Shown here piece by piece: positions 1 to 7,800 of a stretch of DNA of 53,816 bases; the stretch's first letter is position 1, and each line of letters begins with the position of its first letter. The stretch is taken from contig CAJXUS010000028.1 in the NCBI GenBank assembly GCA_913060675.1, forward strand, positions 1 to 53,816, in the 5' to 3' direction. The notes under the pieces were generated by a model, which saw only the letters and a program-made list of their open reading frames with translations, did no database searches and was not told the DNA's origin. This DNA is from an uncultured Rhodospirillales bacterium (GTDB taxonomy: Bacteria > Pseudomonadota > Alphaproteobacteria > Kiloniellales > Kiloniellaceae). The position numbers were made by a program, and so were the translations under genes.

Positions 1-113
1 AATGAACCAGACAGATTCAAAATCAACCCCATCCAGCAAACGCCGGGACTAAACATCTACCGCATACTATCGGGCAGCTAAGTAAGCTCGAGATTCTCTA
101 TGCCAGTAATACT

Positions 114-593
114 TTGATTGCAGAATTACCTGAATCCCTATGGCAGCTCAAGAATCTCAAATACCTTAACCTCACTGATAACAAACTGAACAGTTTACCT
201 GATGCGATATCTAGCTTGGGCGCTCTGCGTGAACTTCGGCTTTATAACAACGGCCTTACAGAGATCCCAGACCAACTGTGTAGGCTGAAAGGCTTGAGAG
301 AGCTCTATCTCAACGGGAATCAATTACAGCATCTTCCCAAGAATATAGGCGACCTTAAAAGCCTCGAAGTTCTCGATCTTCGCAACAATCAAATCAATGA
401 GATTCCTGAATCACTCGGACAAGCCAAAAACTTGATTCATCTCGACCTCAGAGCAAACCACTTTCAGACATTGCCTGAATCACTTGCCGACCTAACAAAC
501 CTCAAAAAGCTCGACCTACGCTGGAGCCACTTTCGAGATCACCCCAAGTGGCTACAAACACTCGAAGATAGAGGTTGCGCGATCTATCTCTGA
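114..593 (+). CDS. Leucine-rich-repeat protein, N-terminus unclear
   Basis: The protein is almost entirely leucine-rich repeats: six units of 23 residues following L-x-x-L-x-L-x-x-N-x-L-x-x-(L/I)P, of the type found in bacterial LRR proteins that bind other proteins. The TTG used here as start lies inside a repeat. The same frame stays open upstream to a TGA at 3-5 and encodes one more good repeat unit from about base 57 (LPHTIGQLSKLE), so the real protein begins earlier. No ATG and no clear ribosome site exist in that frame, so the 5' end is cut by the window, starts at a rare codon, or is frameshifted. The last unit (HPKWLQTLEDRGCAIYL) looks like a natural C-terminal cap. Function unknown; no signal peptide can be judged. 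Confidence 0.7.
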   Translation: MIAELPESLWQLKNLKYLNLTDNKLNSLPDAISSLGALRELRLYNNGLTEIPDQLCRLKGLRELYLNGNQLQHLPKNIGDLKSLEVLDLRNNQINEIPESLGQAKNLIHLDLRANHFQTLPESLADLTNLKKLDLRWSHFRDHPKWLQTLEDRGCAIYL

Positions 594-676
594 TTCAGGA
601 ACACGCTGCATCTGTGATGCTCTGATTCTGAAACTCCCTGATTCTGGAAGTTGGTTTTATCCCTTACCTGAATCAG
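590..676. repeat. 10-bp inverted repeat with CTGATTC copies between convergent genes
   Basis: CTGATTCAGG at 590-599 is exactly complementary to CCTGAATCAG at 667-676. Between them the motif CTGATTCTG occurs again at 622 and 638, 16 bp apart. The repeat spans the gap between the LRR gene and the convergent regulator gene and includes the LRR stop codon. It may form a long-loop stem at the 3' ends of both transcripts, but there is no U-tract, so terminator function is only a possibility. Confidence 0.5.
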
Positions 677-678
677 AC

Positions 679-1635
679 TTAGATCAATTGATAGTTTTGA
701 CGATAGCGGGTTGGGCTGATTCCCATTTGATCCCGGAAGTGATGACGCAAGGTATCAGCAATCCCAAAGCCGCAATGAGTTGCGACCTCTTCTACCGTCA
801 TCGCAGTTTCTTCCAAACACGTACAGGCCAGCGCCAAGCGTTCTTGAATCATCCACTTTGCAGGCGGAAGACCTGTGGCCTCTTTGAAACGCCTGATAAA
901 GGTCCGTAGGCTCATATGGGCGCGTTTGGCGAGATCCTCAACCTTGATCGTCATCTGGATGTGATCACGAACCCACTGCAACAACTCGTCCATCGCCTGC
1001 TCCCGACGTACTTGGGGACGATCGATAAACTGAGCTTGCCCACCATCGCGTTGTGCAGGCAACACCAGGCGTTTCGCGACTTTATTGGCCACCGCAGCCC
1101 CAAAGTCTGAGCGGATGATGTTCAGACAAAGATCAAGACCTGCGGCAGATCCCGCGGAGGTCATGATGCGCCCCTCATCAATAAAGAGCACATTAGGGTC
1201 AACCTTTAGCTCTGGATATTTTTCGGCCAACAGATCGGCATAGCGCCAATGGGTTGTCACTTTTTGATTCTGTAAAATTCCTGCCGCAGCCAAAACAAAC
1301 ACACCGGAACAAATAGAAACAATGCGGGCGCCGCGATAATAGGCCGCCCAAATCGCTTCGAGCAAAGCTTCCGGTGGGCGCTCATGCACAGAACGCCATC
1401 CGGGAATCACAATGGTATCGGCCTTTTCCAATGCTTCAAGACCATTTTCAGCTGTTACCTGAAGTCCTCCAAGCGCCCTACAGGGGCCAGAATCTGCCGA
1501 ACACGTCGTAAAATCATACCAGCTCTCAAACTCTGGCCGCTCCAGGCCAAAAGCTTCAACAACCATGCCGTACTCAAAGGTACAGAGCCCGTCATAAATG
1601 ACAGCGGCAACGAGATGGTTTGGTTTTAACGTCAT
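679..1635 (-). CDS. ftrA: GlxA/FtrA-type transcriptional regulator (DJ-1/PfpI + AraC HTH)
   Basis: Numbering is from a possible upstream start at 1656 (325 residues). An N-terminal DJ-1/PfpI-like class I amidotransferase fold spans about 14-205, with a Cys in the nucleophile-elbow position (SICSGVF, Cys116). An AraC/XylS double helix-turn-helix spans about 225-322 (LAKRAHMSLRTFIRRF and VATHCGFG). This is the architecture of FtrA/GlxA regulators, where the amidotransferase-like domain is a sensor rather than an enzyme. I place the start at Met8 (1635) because it is preceded by a GAAGAGAG ribosome site, while the ATG at 1656 has none. The gene is divergent from a rhodanese gene, a pairing commonly seen with FtrA, and a palindromic operator candidate lies between them. 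The effector is unknown. Confidence 0.87.
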   Translation of the reverse strand: MTLKPNHLVAAVIYDGLCTFEYGMVVEAFGLERPEFESWYDFTTCSADSGPCRALGGLQVTAENGLEALEKADTIVIPGWRSVHERPPEALLEAIWAAYYRGARIVSICSGVFVLAAAGILQNQKVTTHWRYADLLAEKYPELKVDPNVLFIDEGRIMTSAGSAAGLDLCLNIIRSDFGAAVANKVAKRLVLPAQRDGGQAQFIDRPQVRREQAMDELLQWVRDHIQMTIKVEDLAKRAHMSLRTFIRRFKEATGLPPAKWMIQERLALACTCLEETAMTVEEVATHCGFGIADTLRHHFRDQMGISPTRYRQNYQLI

Positions 1636-1674
1636 ATCTTCAACTCTCTTCGGCATACAAAGAACAATCTCTAT

Positions 1675-1711
1675 TTGGCATAATATACATGTATATAGTC
1701 ATTTATGCCAA
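1675..1711. promoter_or_regulatory. Nested palindrome, candidate operator of the ftrA-rhodanese pair
   Basis: Perfect 9-bp arms TTGGCATAA (1675-1683) and TTATGCCAA (1703-1711) flank a perfect 14-bp palindrome ATATACATGTATAT (1683-1696). The site is in the intergenic region between the divergent regulator and the rhodanese-like gene. Position and symmetry suggest a regulator binding site, probably for the adjacent AraC-type protein; that assignment is inference. Confidence 0.55.
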
Positions 1712-1784
1712 TGGGCAAGCTTAAAATGATGCCTTATGTTGATTGCAGTAAGTTTTTAGTTCTTAAAATTATGGAGATAGATCA

Positions 1785-2183
1785 ATGCCTTCCGCCGTCG
1801 CCATCGTCCCCGCTGTAAACCCAGAAGAAGCCCTGGCCCACTTTGAAAAACGCCTTCGTTTGGAAGCTGATTGTTGGGATACCCATTACGCCCTGACCGA
1901 ACAGATTCAGGATTTTGTCCTTTTGGACGTGCGATCGCCTGACCTCTATAATCAGGGCCATATTCCAAAGGCGATCAACCTGCCACACGGTAAAATTATC
2001 GCCCGAAAAATGAGAGAATATCCCGACAACACTTTATTTGTGATCTATTGCGCAGGCCCACATTGCAACGGCGCCAATAAAGCCGCTGTACGCCTGGCAA
2101 AACTCGATTATCAGGTCAAAGAGCTAATCGGAGGTGTAGAAGGCTGGAAAGATGAGGGCTTTGATTTGGCAATAAATAACTGA
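1785..2183 (+). CDS. Rhodanese-like domain protein
   Basis: A single rhodanese domain fills the protein (132 residues). Visible landmarks are the LLDVRSPDLYNQGHIPKAINLP segment that typifies the fold (residues 46-67, DVR and GHIP motifs) and the active loop CAGPHCNGA with candidate catalytic Cys89. Rhodaneses carry sulfur as a Cys persulfide; the physiological acceptor here is unknown. The start has a GGAG ribosome site about 12 bases upstream. The gene is divergent from an FtrA-type regulator and is probably its target. A stem-loop follows at 2208-2241. No signal peptide, so cytoplasmic. Confidence 0.87.
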   Translation: MPSAVAIVPAVNPEEALAHFEKRLRLEADCWDTHYALTEQIQDFVLLDVRSPDLYNQGHIPKAINLPHGKIIARKMREYPDNTLFVIYCAGPHCNGANKAAVRLAKLDYQVKELIGGVEGWKDEGFDLAINN

Positions 2184-2207
2184 AACCACGCCATCTATGC
2201 CGAAACA

Positions 2208-2241
2208 AAAGGACGCTCCTCGTTTAAGAAAAGCGCCCTTT
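2208..2241. terminator. Stem-loop between convergent genes, possible terminator
   Basis: AAAGGACGCT (2208-2217) pairs with AGCGCCCTTT (2232-2241) with one mismatch and a 14-nt loop. It lies between the rhodanese gene and the convergent XRE-cupin gene. The T-rich stretch after it is interrupted, so the call is moderate. Confidence 0.45.
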
Positions 2242-2277
2242 GGTTTGTCTTGAATAAAATTTAGAAAAAAGCTCGGC

Positions 2278-2862
2278 TTAAAGCCCTTGTAAACGCTCAA
2301 CGACGAGCAGAGCTACGGCTTTCTTGTCACCCGTGTTTACCAAGGCATGATCACAGTCTGCTGGATAGCGCGCGGTGCCTCCGACCTCAACGATACCGTT
2401 CTCTCCTGCTGATTCGACTTCCAGCCGACCCGATAGGACAGTTAGGTGTTCGCGCGTGCCCTCGACATGCGGGGCTGACCGCAAGGCACCACCTGGCTCA
2501 AATGTCAGCTCGTACCACTCACACAAGGCAGCGCTCTCTACAGGAGAGAGAATACGCATAACGCAGCTTCCATCAGGGCTCGACATGGTGGGGGTAAGGT
2601 TTGCGGGCACAACCTCAACCTTGATCACTTCCGGTTCACGTGGCGCGCCTTCGAGCAGCTCATAGATATCCATGCCAAAACTTTGAGTAAGGCTCCAAAG
2701 CGTGGCAAAAGTCGGGTTGGCCTGCCCCCGTTCAATTTGCGAAAGCATCGACTTGGACACCCCGGACAACTTCGCAAGCTGATCCAGAGTCAGCCGCTTC
2801 TCCTTGCGCGCGTCTCGAACCTTGTCGCCGATCTGCGGAACGCCCTTACGATTGGTTGCCAT
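2278..2862 (-). CDS. XRE-family regulator with cupin sensor domain
   Basis: An N-terminal HTH_3 domain occupies about residues 11-67 (LTLDQLAKLSGVSKSMLSQIERG), joined to a C-terminal cupin_2 domain at about 100-190 (PHVEGTREHLTVLSGRLEV). The 194-residue length is normal for this family, whose members include PuuR-like regulators of amine, amino-acid and nitrogen compound metabolism. The cupin likely binds a small ligand. An AAGGG ribosome site lies about 10 bases before the ATG. No catabolic operon is adjacent, so the regulon cannot be inferred. Confidence 0.88.
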   Translation of the reverse strand: MATNRKGVPQIGDKVRDARKEKRLTLDQLAKLSGVSKSMLSQIERGQANPTFATLWSLTQSFGMDIYELLEGAPREPEVIKVEVVPANLTPTMSSPDGSCVMRILSPVESAALCEWYELTFEPGGALRSAPHVEGTREHLTVLSGRLEVESAGENGIVEVGGTARYPADCDHALVNTGDKKAVALLVVERLQGL

Positions 2863-3095
2863 CTATCATTACCCTTGAAATCGGTCTTAGTGGAAATTCC
2901 AGCATAGTGGATTTACAAAATTGAAGCCAGAAGGGAAATTATTCGCGCCCTCCCTCGATCACTCACTTGAATGCTCAATATACGATAACTCGACACCCTG
3001 AATATCCAGTCCATATATTACATATTTTGTACCTACTTGCGCTTTAGGGTCTTAGACAATATCTGTTTATCTCAAATGTTTACAAAGAGATGAAA

Positions 3096-3386
3096 ATGCC
3101 AAACCTTACAATCGTTGCTAATATCTTTGCCAAGTCAGACAAGATCAACTTAGTCCGCGAAGAGTTGGAAAAGCTCATCCCAACAACCAGAAACGAGCAG
3201 GGCTGTTTGCAATATGATCTACACCAGGATAACGAAAATCCTGCACACTTCATTTTTTTCGAAAGCTGGCAAACCCGCGACCTATGGCAAGCCCATATGA
3301 ACGCTCCGCATGTTGCTGCTTTCCTGGCGGCCGCCGAAAGCGCGGTTGAAGACTTTACGGTCAATGAAATGACTCACGTAGCTTAG
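3096..3386 (+). CDS. Antibiotic-biosynthesis-monooxygenase (ABM) domain protein, putative quinol monooxygenase
   Basis: A small ferredoxin-like fold protein of the ABM/YgiN family, about 96 residues. The family pattern is visible: an N-terminal beta strand (LTIVANIFAKSDK), a helix (VREELEKLIPTTRNEQGCLQYDL), and ESWQTRDLWQAHMNAPHVAAF. Family members act as cofactor-free dimeric monooxygenases or only bind small aromatics. An ATG also exists at 3090, but the AAAGAG ribosome site directly abuts it, so I prefer 3096. The substrate is unknown. Confidence 0.82.
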   Translation: MPNLTIVANIFAKSDKINLVREELEKLIPTTRNEQGCLQYDLHQDNENPAHFIFFESWQTRDLWQAHMNAPHVAAFLAAAESAVEDFTVNEMTHVA

Positions 3387-3512
3387 CCTTCTTCTGGCTG
3401 AACAAGCCAAATCATTACACTTGTATCTCAAATCCACCGTTGCCATGATCAAACGGACAAGGTTTAAGAATAACAGCAGCCAATTTATCTATAAATTCAA
3501 GCGGGGAGAGCC

Positions 3513-3833
3513 ATGCAAATCGTAACTACTGATTCCGTCGAAGGAAAACGCATCGTTGCCTACAAAGGTATCGTTAGTGGAGATGCCATCGTCGGGGCGA
3601 ACTTTATCAAAGACTTCTTTGCGAAGATCACTGATGTTATAGGTGGTCGCGCTGGTGGTTATGAAAAAGCCCTCCGTGGCGCCAAAGAGCACGCGATGAA
3701 CGATATGATCGAAAATGCCCAATCTGTTGGCGCAAATGCCGTGATCGGCGTTGATCTCGATTACGAATCAATTGGCGGTACCATGTTGATGGTAAGCGTA
3801 AACGGCACTGCTGTGGTGCTTGAAGACGCTTAA
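3513..3833 (+). CDS. YbjQ/UPF0145 family protein
   Basis: 106 residues with the YbjQ (UPF0145) pattern throughout: VEGKRIVAYKGIVSGDAIVGANF, a GGRAGGYEKAL loop, and SVGANAVIGVDLDYE. The family was once described as heavy-metal-binding and forms oligomers; no function is firmly established. A GGGGAG ribosome site lies 5-6 bases before the ATG. A strong hairpin terminator follows at 3856-3885, so the gene appears monocistronic. Confidence 0.88.
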   Translation: MQIVTTDSVEGKRIVAYKGIVSGDAIVGANFIKDFFAKITDVIGGRAGGYEKALRGAKEHAMNDMIENAQSVGANAVIGVDLDYESIGGTMLMVSVNGTAVVLEDA

Positions 3834-3855
3834 AATACCTACGCTAACTTATTAC

Positions 3856-3885
3856 AAAAGGACCGTGCAATTGCGCGGCCCTTTT
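3856..3885 (+). terminator. Rho-independent terminator
   Basis: AAAAGG (3856-3861) pairs with CCTTTT (3880-3885), and the stem continues inward through CCGTGC/GCGCGG around an AATT loop with one internal mismatch. It lies 22 bases after the YbjQ-family stop codon and ends in TTTT. Confidence 0.75.
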
Positions 3886-3901
3886 GATTACACAATACCT
3901 T

Positions 3902-3939
3902 CATACCCCAACTATATTGGCATACCCCAACTACCTTGG
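3902..3939. repeat. 19-bp tandem duplication
   Basis: CATACCCCAACTATATTGG (3902-3920) is followed immediately by a second copy (3921-3939) with two substitutions. It lies between two convergent genes and has no coding content. Confidence 0.7.
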
Positions 3940-3957
3940 GTAATAGATGCTTCTCGC

Positions 3958-4347
3958 TTATAGTTGCGACATCCATTCATCAGAGACCATTTTGCCAGCT
4001 TTATAATCATCCACGACTAAAATAAGCTGATTATCGTGATCACTGTACAAAACTTCGATATTAACTCCCGCCTCAGCCATGAGACCGGTCAATTTCCCTA
4101 GTTGTCCGGGTACGGCCTGTTTAAGCCTTTGAACGAGAGCCTTTTTACAAGATATCACTGTTATGCCAACGGCTTCTAAAGCAGTTTTGGCCGCTTGGCC
4201 GTCTTCAAATAAAAAGTGAGCAACTCCCTGCCCTTGCACAACCCAGGCGCCTCCGCCCTCAACACTTACTTTCGCCTCTCCAAGGGCGCTGCCCATAAGA
4301 GCAAGAGTACCGGGGCTGTTATCCAAGCTAATCTCAAGATCATACAT
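3958..4347 (-). CDS. Tandem ACT domain protein
   Basis: 129 residues containing two ACT-type ligand-binding modules: about 1-62 (MYDLEISLDNSPGTLALMGSALG) and about 65-125 (LKQAVPGQLGKLTGLMAEAGVN followed by ILVVDD). ACT domains bind amino acids or similar ligands and usually regulate; no catalytic domain is attached. The start overlaps the end of the upstream ABM-like gene by 8 bases on the same strand, which indicates translational coupling in a two-gene operon. Ligand unknown. Confidence 0.78.
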   Translation of the reverse strand: MYDLEISLDNSPGTLALMGSALGEAKVSVEGGGAWVVQGQGVAHFLFEDGQAAKTALEAVGITVISCKKALVQRLKQAVPGQLGKLTGLMAEAGVNIEVLYSDHDNQLILVVDDYKAGKMVSDEWMSQL

Positions 4348-4705
4348 CTGTCATCTCCGCACTGCCGTGAACCAATTGGCTATCTTCGGGAACATCGCCT
4401 CTCCTTGTCATAGAATAATCACGACTGACATCGGCCATGCAAAGACGGTAATCAGTAAACAAGCGCTTACGCCCTAAAGCCTGCACCCGCCTGTGTTCTG
4501 GCGTATTGCGCCACGCAGTAACGGCCTTTTCATCTACAAAATAACCAATGGAAACAAACTTCCCAGGCTCTGTCTTACTTTCGAACCGTTCAATAGAAAT
4601 AAAACCCTCTATTTCATTCAGGTGAGGACGCAAATCCATCGCCTCTTTGAGGTACTCTTCGTAATAATCGTCCTGCACACGATATTCAAAAACCATAACA
4701 ATCAT
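4340..4705 (-). CDS. ABM-like antibiotic biosynthesis monooxygenase domain protein
   Basis: 121 residues. The N-terminal ~100 form an ABM-type dimeric alpha-beta barrel unit (MVFEYRVQDDYYEEYLKEAM, FISIERFESKTEPGKFVSIGYF, AVTAWRNTPEHRRVQALGRKR), like small heme-degrading or cofactor-free oxygenases. A polar tail of about 20 residues follows. A GGAGAG ribosome site lies just before the ATG. The gene is first in a probable operon with the ACT protein and is unrelated in detail to the other ABM gene at 3096. Confidence 0.8.
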   Translation of the reverse strand: MIVMVFEYRVQDDYYEEYLKEAMDLRPHLNEIEGFISIERFESKTEPGKFVSIGYFVDEKAVTAWRNTPEHRRVQALGRKRLFTDYRLCMADVSRDYSMTRRGDVPEDSQLVHGSAEMTDV

Positions 4706-4811
4706 ATAAGCTCTCCTTTGAGTTTCTGACCCTCAGATAGCATATGATTTCAATGAAATGGTTCGCTTCAGATCGAACTATGAAAGAAAAGTTTCCCCCA
4801 CCAAGCTCGTA

Positions 4812-4846
4812 AAAAAAGCCAGCTGCAAAACACAGCTGGCTTTTTT
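4812..4846 (-). terminator. Rho-independent terminator of the glutamate dehydrogenase gene
   Basis: AAAAAAGCCAGCTG (4812-4825) is perfectly complementary to CAGCTGGCTTTTTT (4833-4846) around a 7-nt loop. Read on the minus strand it follows the dehydrogenase stop by about 48 bases and ends in a run of U. Confidence 0.9.
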
Positions 4847-4893
4847 ATAAACCGTCATCTTACGTGAGACGGCGATATAAGTTCACATAGACC

Positions 4894-7800
4894 CTATGAA
4901 GAAACCATGTTTTTGAGCTGACGATTAGCAACCGCCAACATGGCATAGTCAGGCTTACCTGCGGCGTTAAGCTCGGCCAAGATTTGCTCTGTCCGATTAA
5001 CCAATGGTTTTTTCGATTCAGCCCATTCCTTGATTGCGGCCTCAACCCGATCAACCTTACCCGCGTCCTCAAGGACACGTGCGGTAAGCTCTCCCTGATG
5101 GCCATAGAGATCATCGACTATGGCTGTGACGGCAAGCTTATCCCAAGCAGATTCGCTAGGTAGGCGAGCCGCAGCACCACGTAGCCAGTCAAAGCCATAA
5201 CGTTCCCCAATGGAGAAGTAGGTGCTACCAACGGTATCCACTGGCATTTTAAGGGTTTGAGCAAGGCGAACAATATCACAAGCAGGCGTCAACAGACGCA
5301 AACCTGCAATCCGTTTGGCAATGTCAACTGGTACACCCTGTGACGTGAAGTTCTTGATTTTATCCTTCAGAAGCTCGGTATTCTCTTTGGAGAGAAGTTT
5401 CTCCAAATGATCAGAGATTGTCGATACTTCCTTCACATAAGACCCGACTTCCTTACGGATATCCAAAGGATGTGTGCCGTGGCGAAGGAACCAAACCGTG
5501 CCTTGCTCAATCAAACGACCACATTCAGCAAGCAATACAGCTTGTAAAGAAGCAGGTGCTTTATTATCCAACCCTTCGATCAAGGCAAACAGGTCATCCA
5601 TACCAAAAACTTCACGGGCAATGGTGTAGGCTCGAGCGATATCACACGCTGCCATACCCGTTTTTTCTTGCACCTCGTAGGCAAAGATAAGGCCGACGCG
5701 ATTGACCATATCATTGGTAATCGCAGTGGCGATAATTTCCCGGCGCAGACGGTGTTGTCCAATTTGCTTTGCGAATTTCTTCCGCAGTGGGGTCGGAAAA
5801 TAGTCGATGAGCGTATCTTCCATATAGGGATCATCAGGAAGATTTGATACTAAGAGCTCATCATAAAGCGCGATTTTACTATAAGACATCAGCGTTGCAA
5901 GTTCTGGCCTTTCAAAGCCCACCCCCTGCTTCATACGCTCCATGACCATTTCATCATCCGGGAGGAATTCAATGGCTCTGTTGAGGAGATCTTTCTTTTC
6001 CAGAGATCGCATGTAGCGCGCGATACGATCAAGGAGGCGCCCACCGATATTCGCGGTAACTGAAATTGCCTGGCTTTGCAGATAGTTATCGCGAAGAACC
6101 TGCTCGCCAACTTCATCGGTCATGCTTTCAAGCAACTTGTCACGTTGTTTACGTGTCATATCGCCATCGGCTTCCACAGCACCGAGCAAAATCTTAATAT
6201 TGACCTCGTGATCAGAACAATCGACCCCGGCGGAATTATCAACAAAATCAGCGTTAACGCGACCCCCTTTTTGAGCAAACTCGATACGTCCCTGATGGGT
6301 CATCCCGAGATTTGCCCCCTCGCCAACGACCTTACAACGCAATTGTTTACCATTGATACGCATGGCGTCATTGGCACGATCACCGGCTTCACCATGGGTT
6401 TCGCCAGATTGCTTAATATAAGTGCCAATACCACCGAACCACAGAAGCTCAGTTTCAGACTTCAACATTGCCCGCATCAAATCAATCGGGGCCAATTCAT
6501 CTTCACTAATATCAAATAGGGATTTCATTTCCTTACTGATCTTTAGTGACTTGGCCTTGCGGTCAAAGATACCGCCGCCTTTGGAAATGAGTTTGGAATT
6601 ATAATCAGTCCAGGATGATCGAGGCAGATCGAATAAGCGCTGACGCTCAACAAAACTCTTTGCGACATCCGGATCCGGATCAATAAAGATATGAAGGTGA
6701 TTAAACGCCCCGACTAGCTTGGTATGTTCTGACAGTAACATACCATTACCAAAGACATCGCCGGACATATCGCCAACACCAATCGCCGTGAAAGGCTCGT
6801 TTTGAATATCTTTGCCCAGTTCACGGAAGTGACGTTTTACTGATTCCCAAGCGCCCTTGGCAGTAATACCCATTTTCTTATGGTCATAACCAGCCGATCC
6901 ACCAGAAGCAAAGGCATCGTCCAACCAAAAGCCGTAATCGGCAGAAACACCATTGGCAATATCTGAGAAAGTCGCTGTCCCTTTATCTGCTGCAACAACA
7001 AGATAGGGATCATCACCATCACGGCGGACTACACGCTCTGGCGGCACGACTTCACCACCGACTAAGTTGTCTGTTATATCAAGCAAGCCGCGAATGAAGG
7101 TCTTGTAGCATTCAATCCCAGCTTCAAGAAAAGCCTCACGACCTTCAGAAGCAACCGGAGGGTTCTTCATCACAAAGCCACCCTTGGAGCCAACTGGCAC
7201 GATCACAGAGTTTTTAACCTGCTGCGCCTTCACCAGCCCAAGAACCTCTGTCCGGAAATCTTCACGACGATCAGACCAACGCAGGCCACCACGTGCTACA
7301 GAACCAAAACGAAGGTGAACTCCTTCCACATCAGGGCTATAGACAAAGATCTCCCGATAGGGATTTGGTAAAGGAAGATCGGTAATTTTTTGTGAATTTA
7401 GCTTGAAAGACAGGTATTTTTTAAAGTTACCCTCTTCATCTTTCTGCAGGAAGTTTGTCCGTAGTGTACATTCGATCACATTGCGGAAGCGCCGGATGAT
7501 TCTGTCTTCATCCAAATTGCTTACCTTTTCCAGTAACGAATTTATCGCTTTGTTGGTATCTAGTGCCAATTGATCATCACGCTCAGTCCCCTTACCCATA
7601 AATCGGACAAGAAAGAGGTCAACCAGCAGACGGCTGATTTGTGGATTACTGGCGAGAGTTTGCTCCATATAAGCTTGAGAAAACGGAATGCGAGCCTGGA
7701 GCAAATACTTACAATAAGCTCTTAGAATAGTAACTTCCCGTACCTTTAAGCCAGCGCCAAGTACCAAGCGGTTAAAGCCATCATTCTCCATCCGACCATG

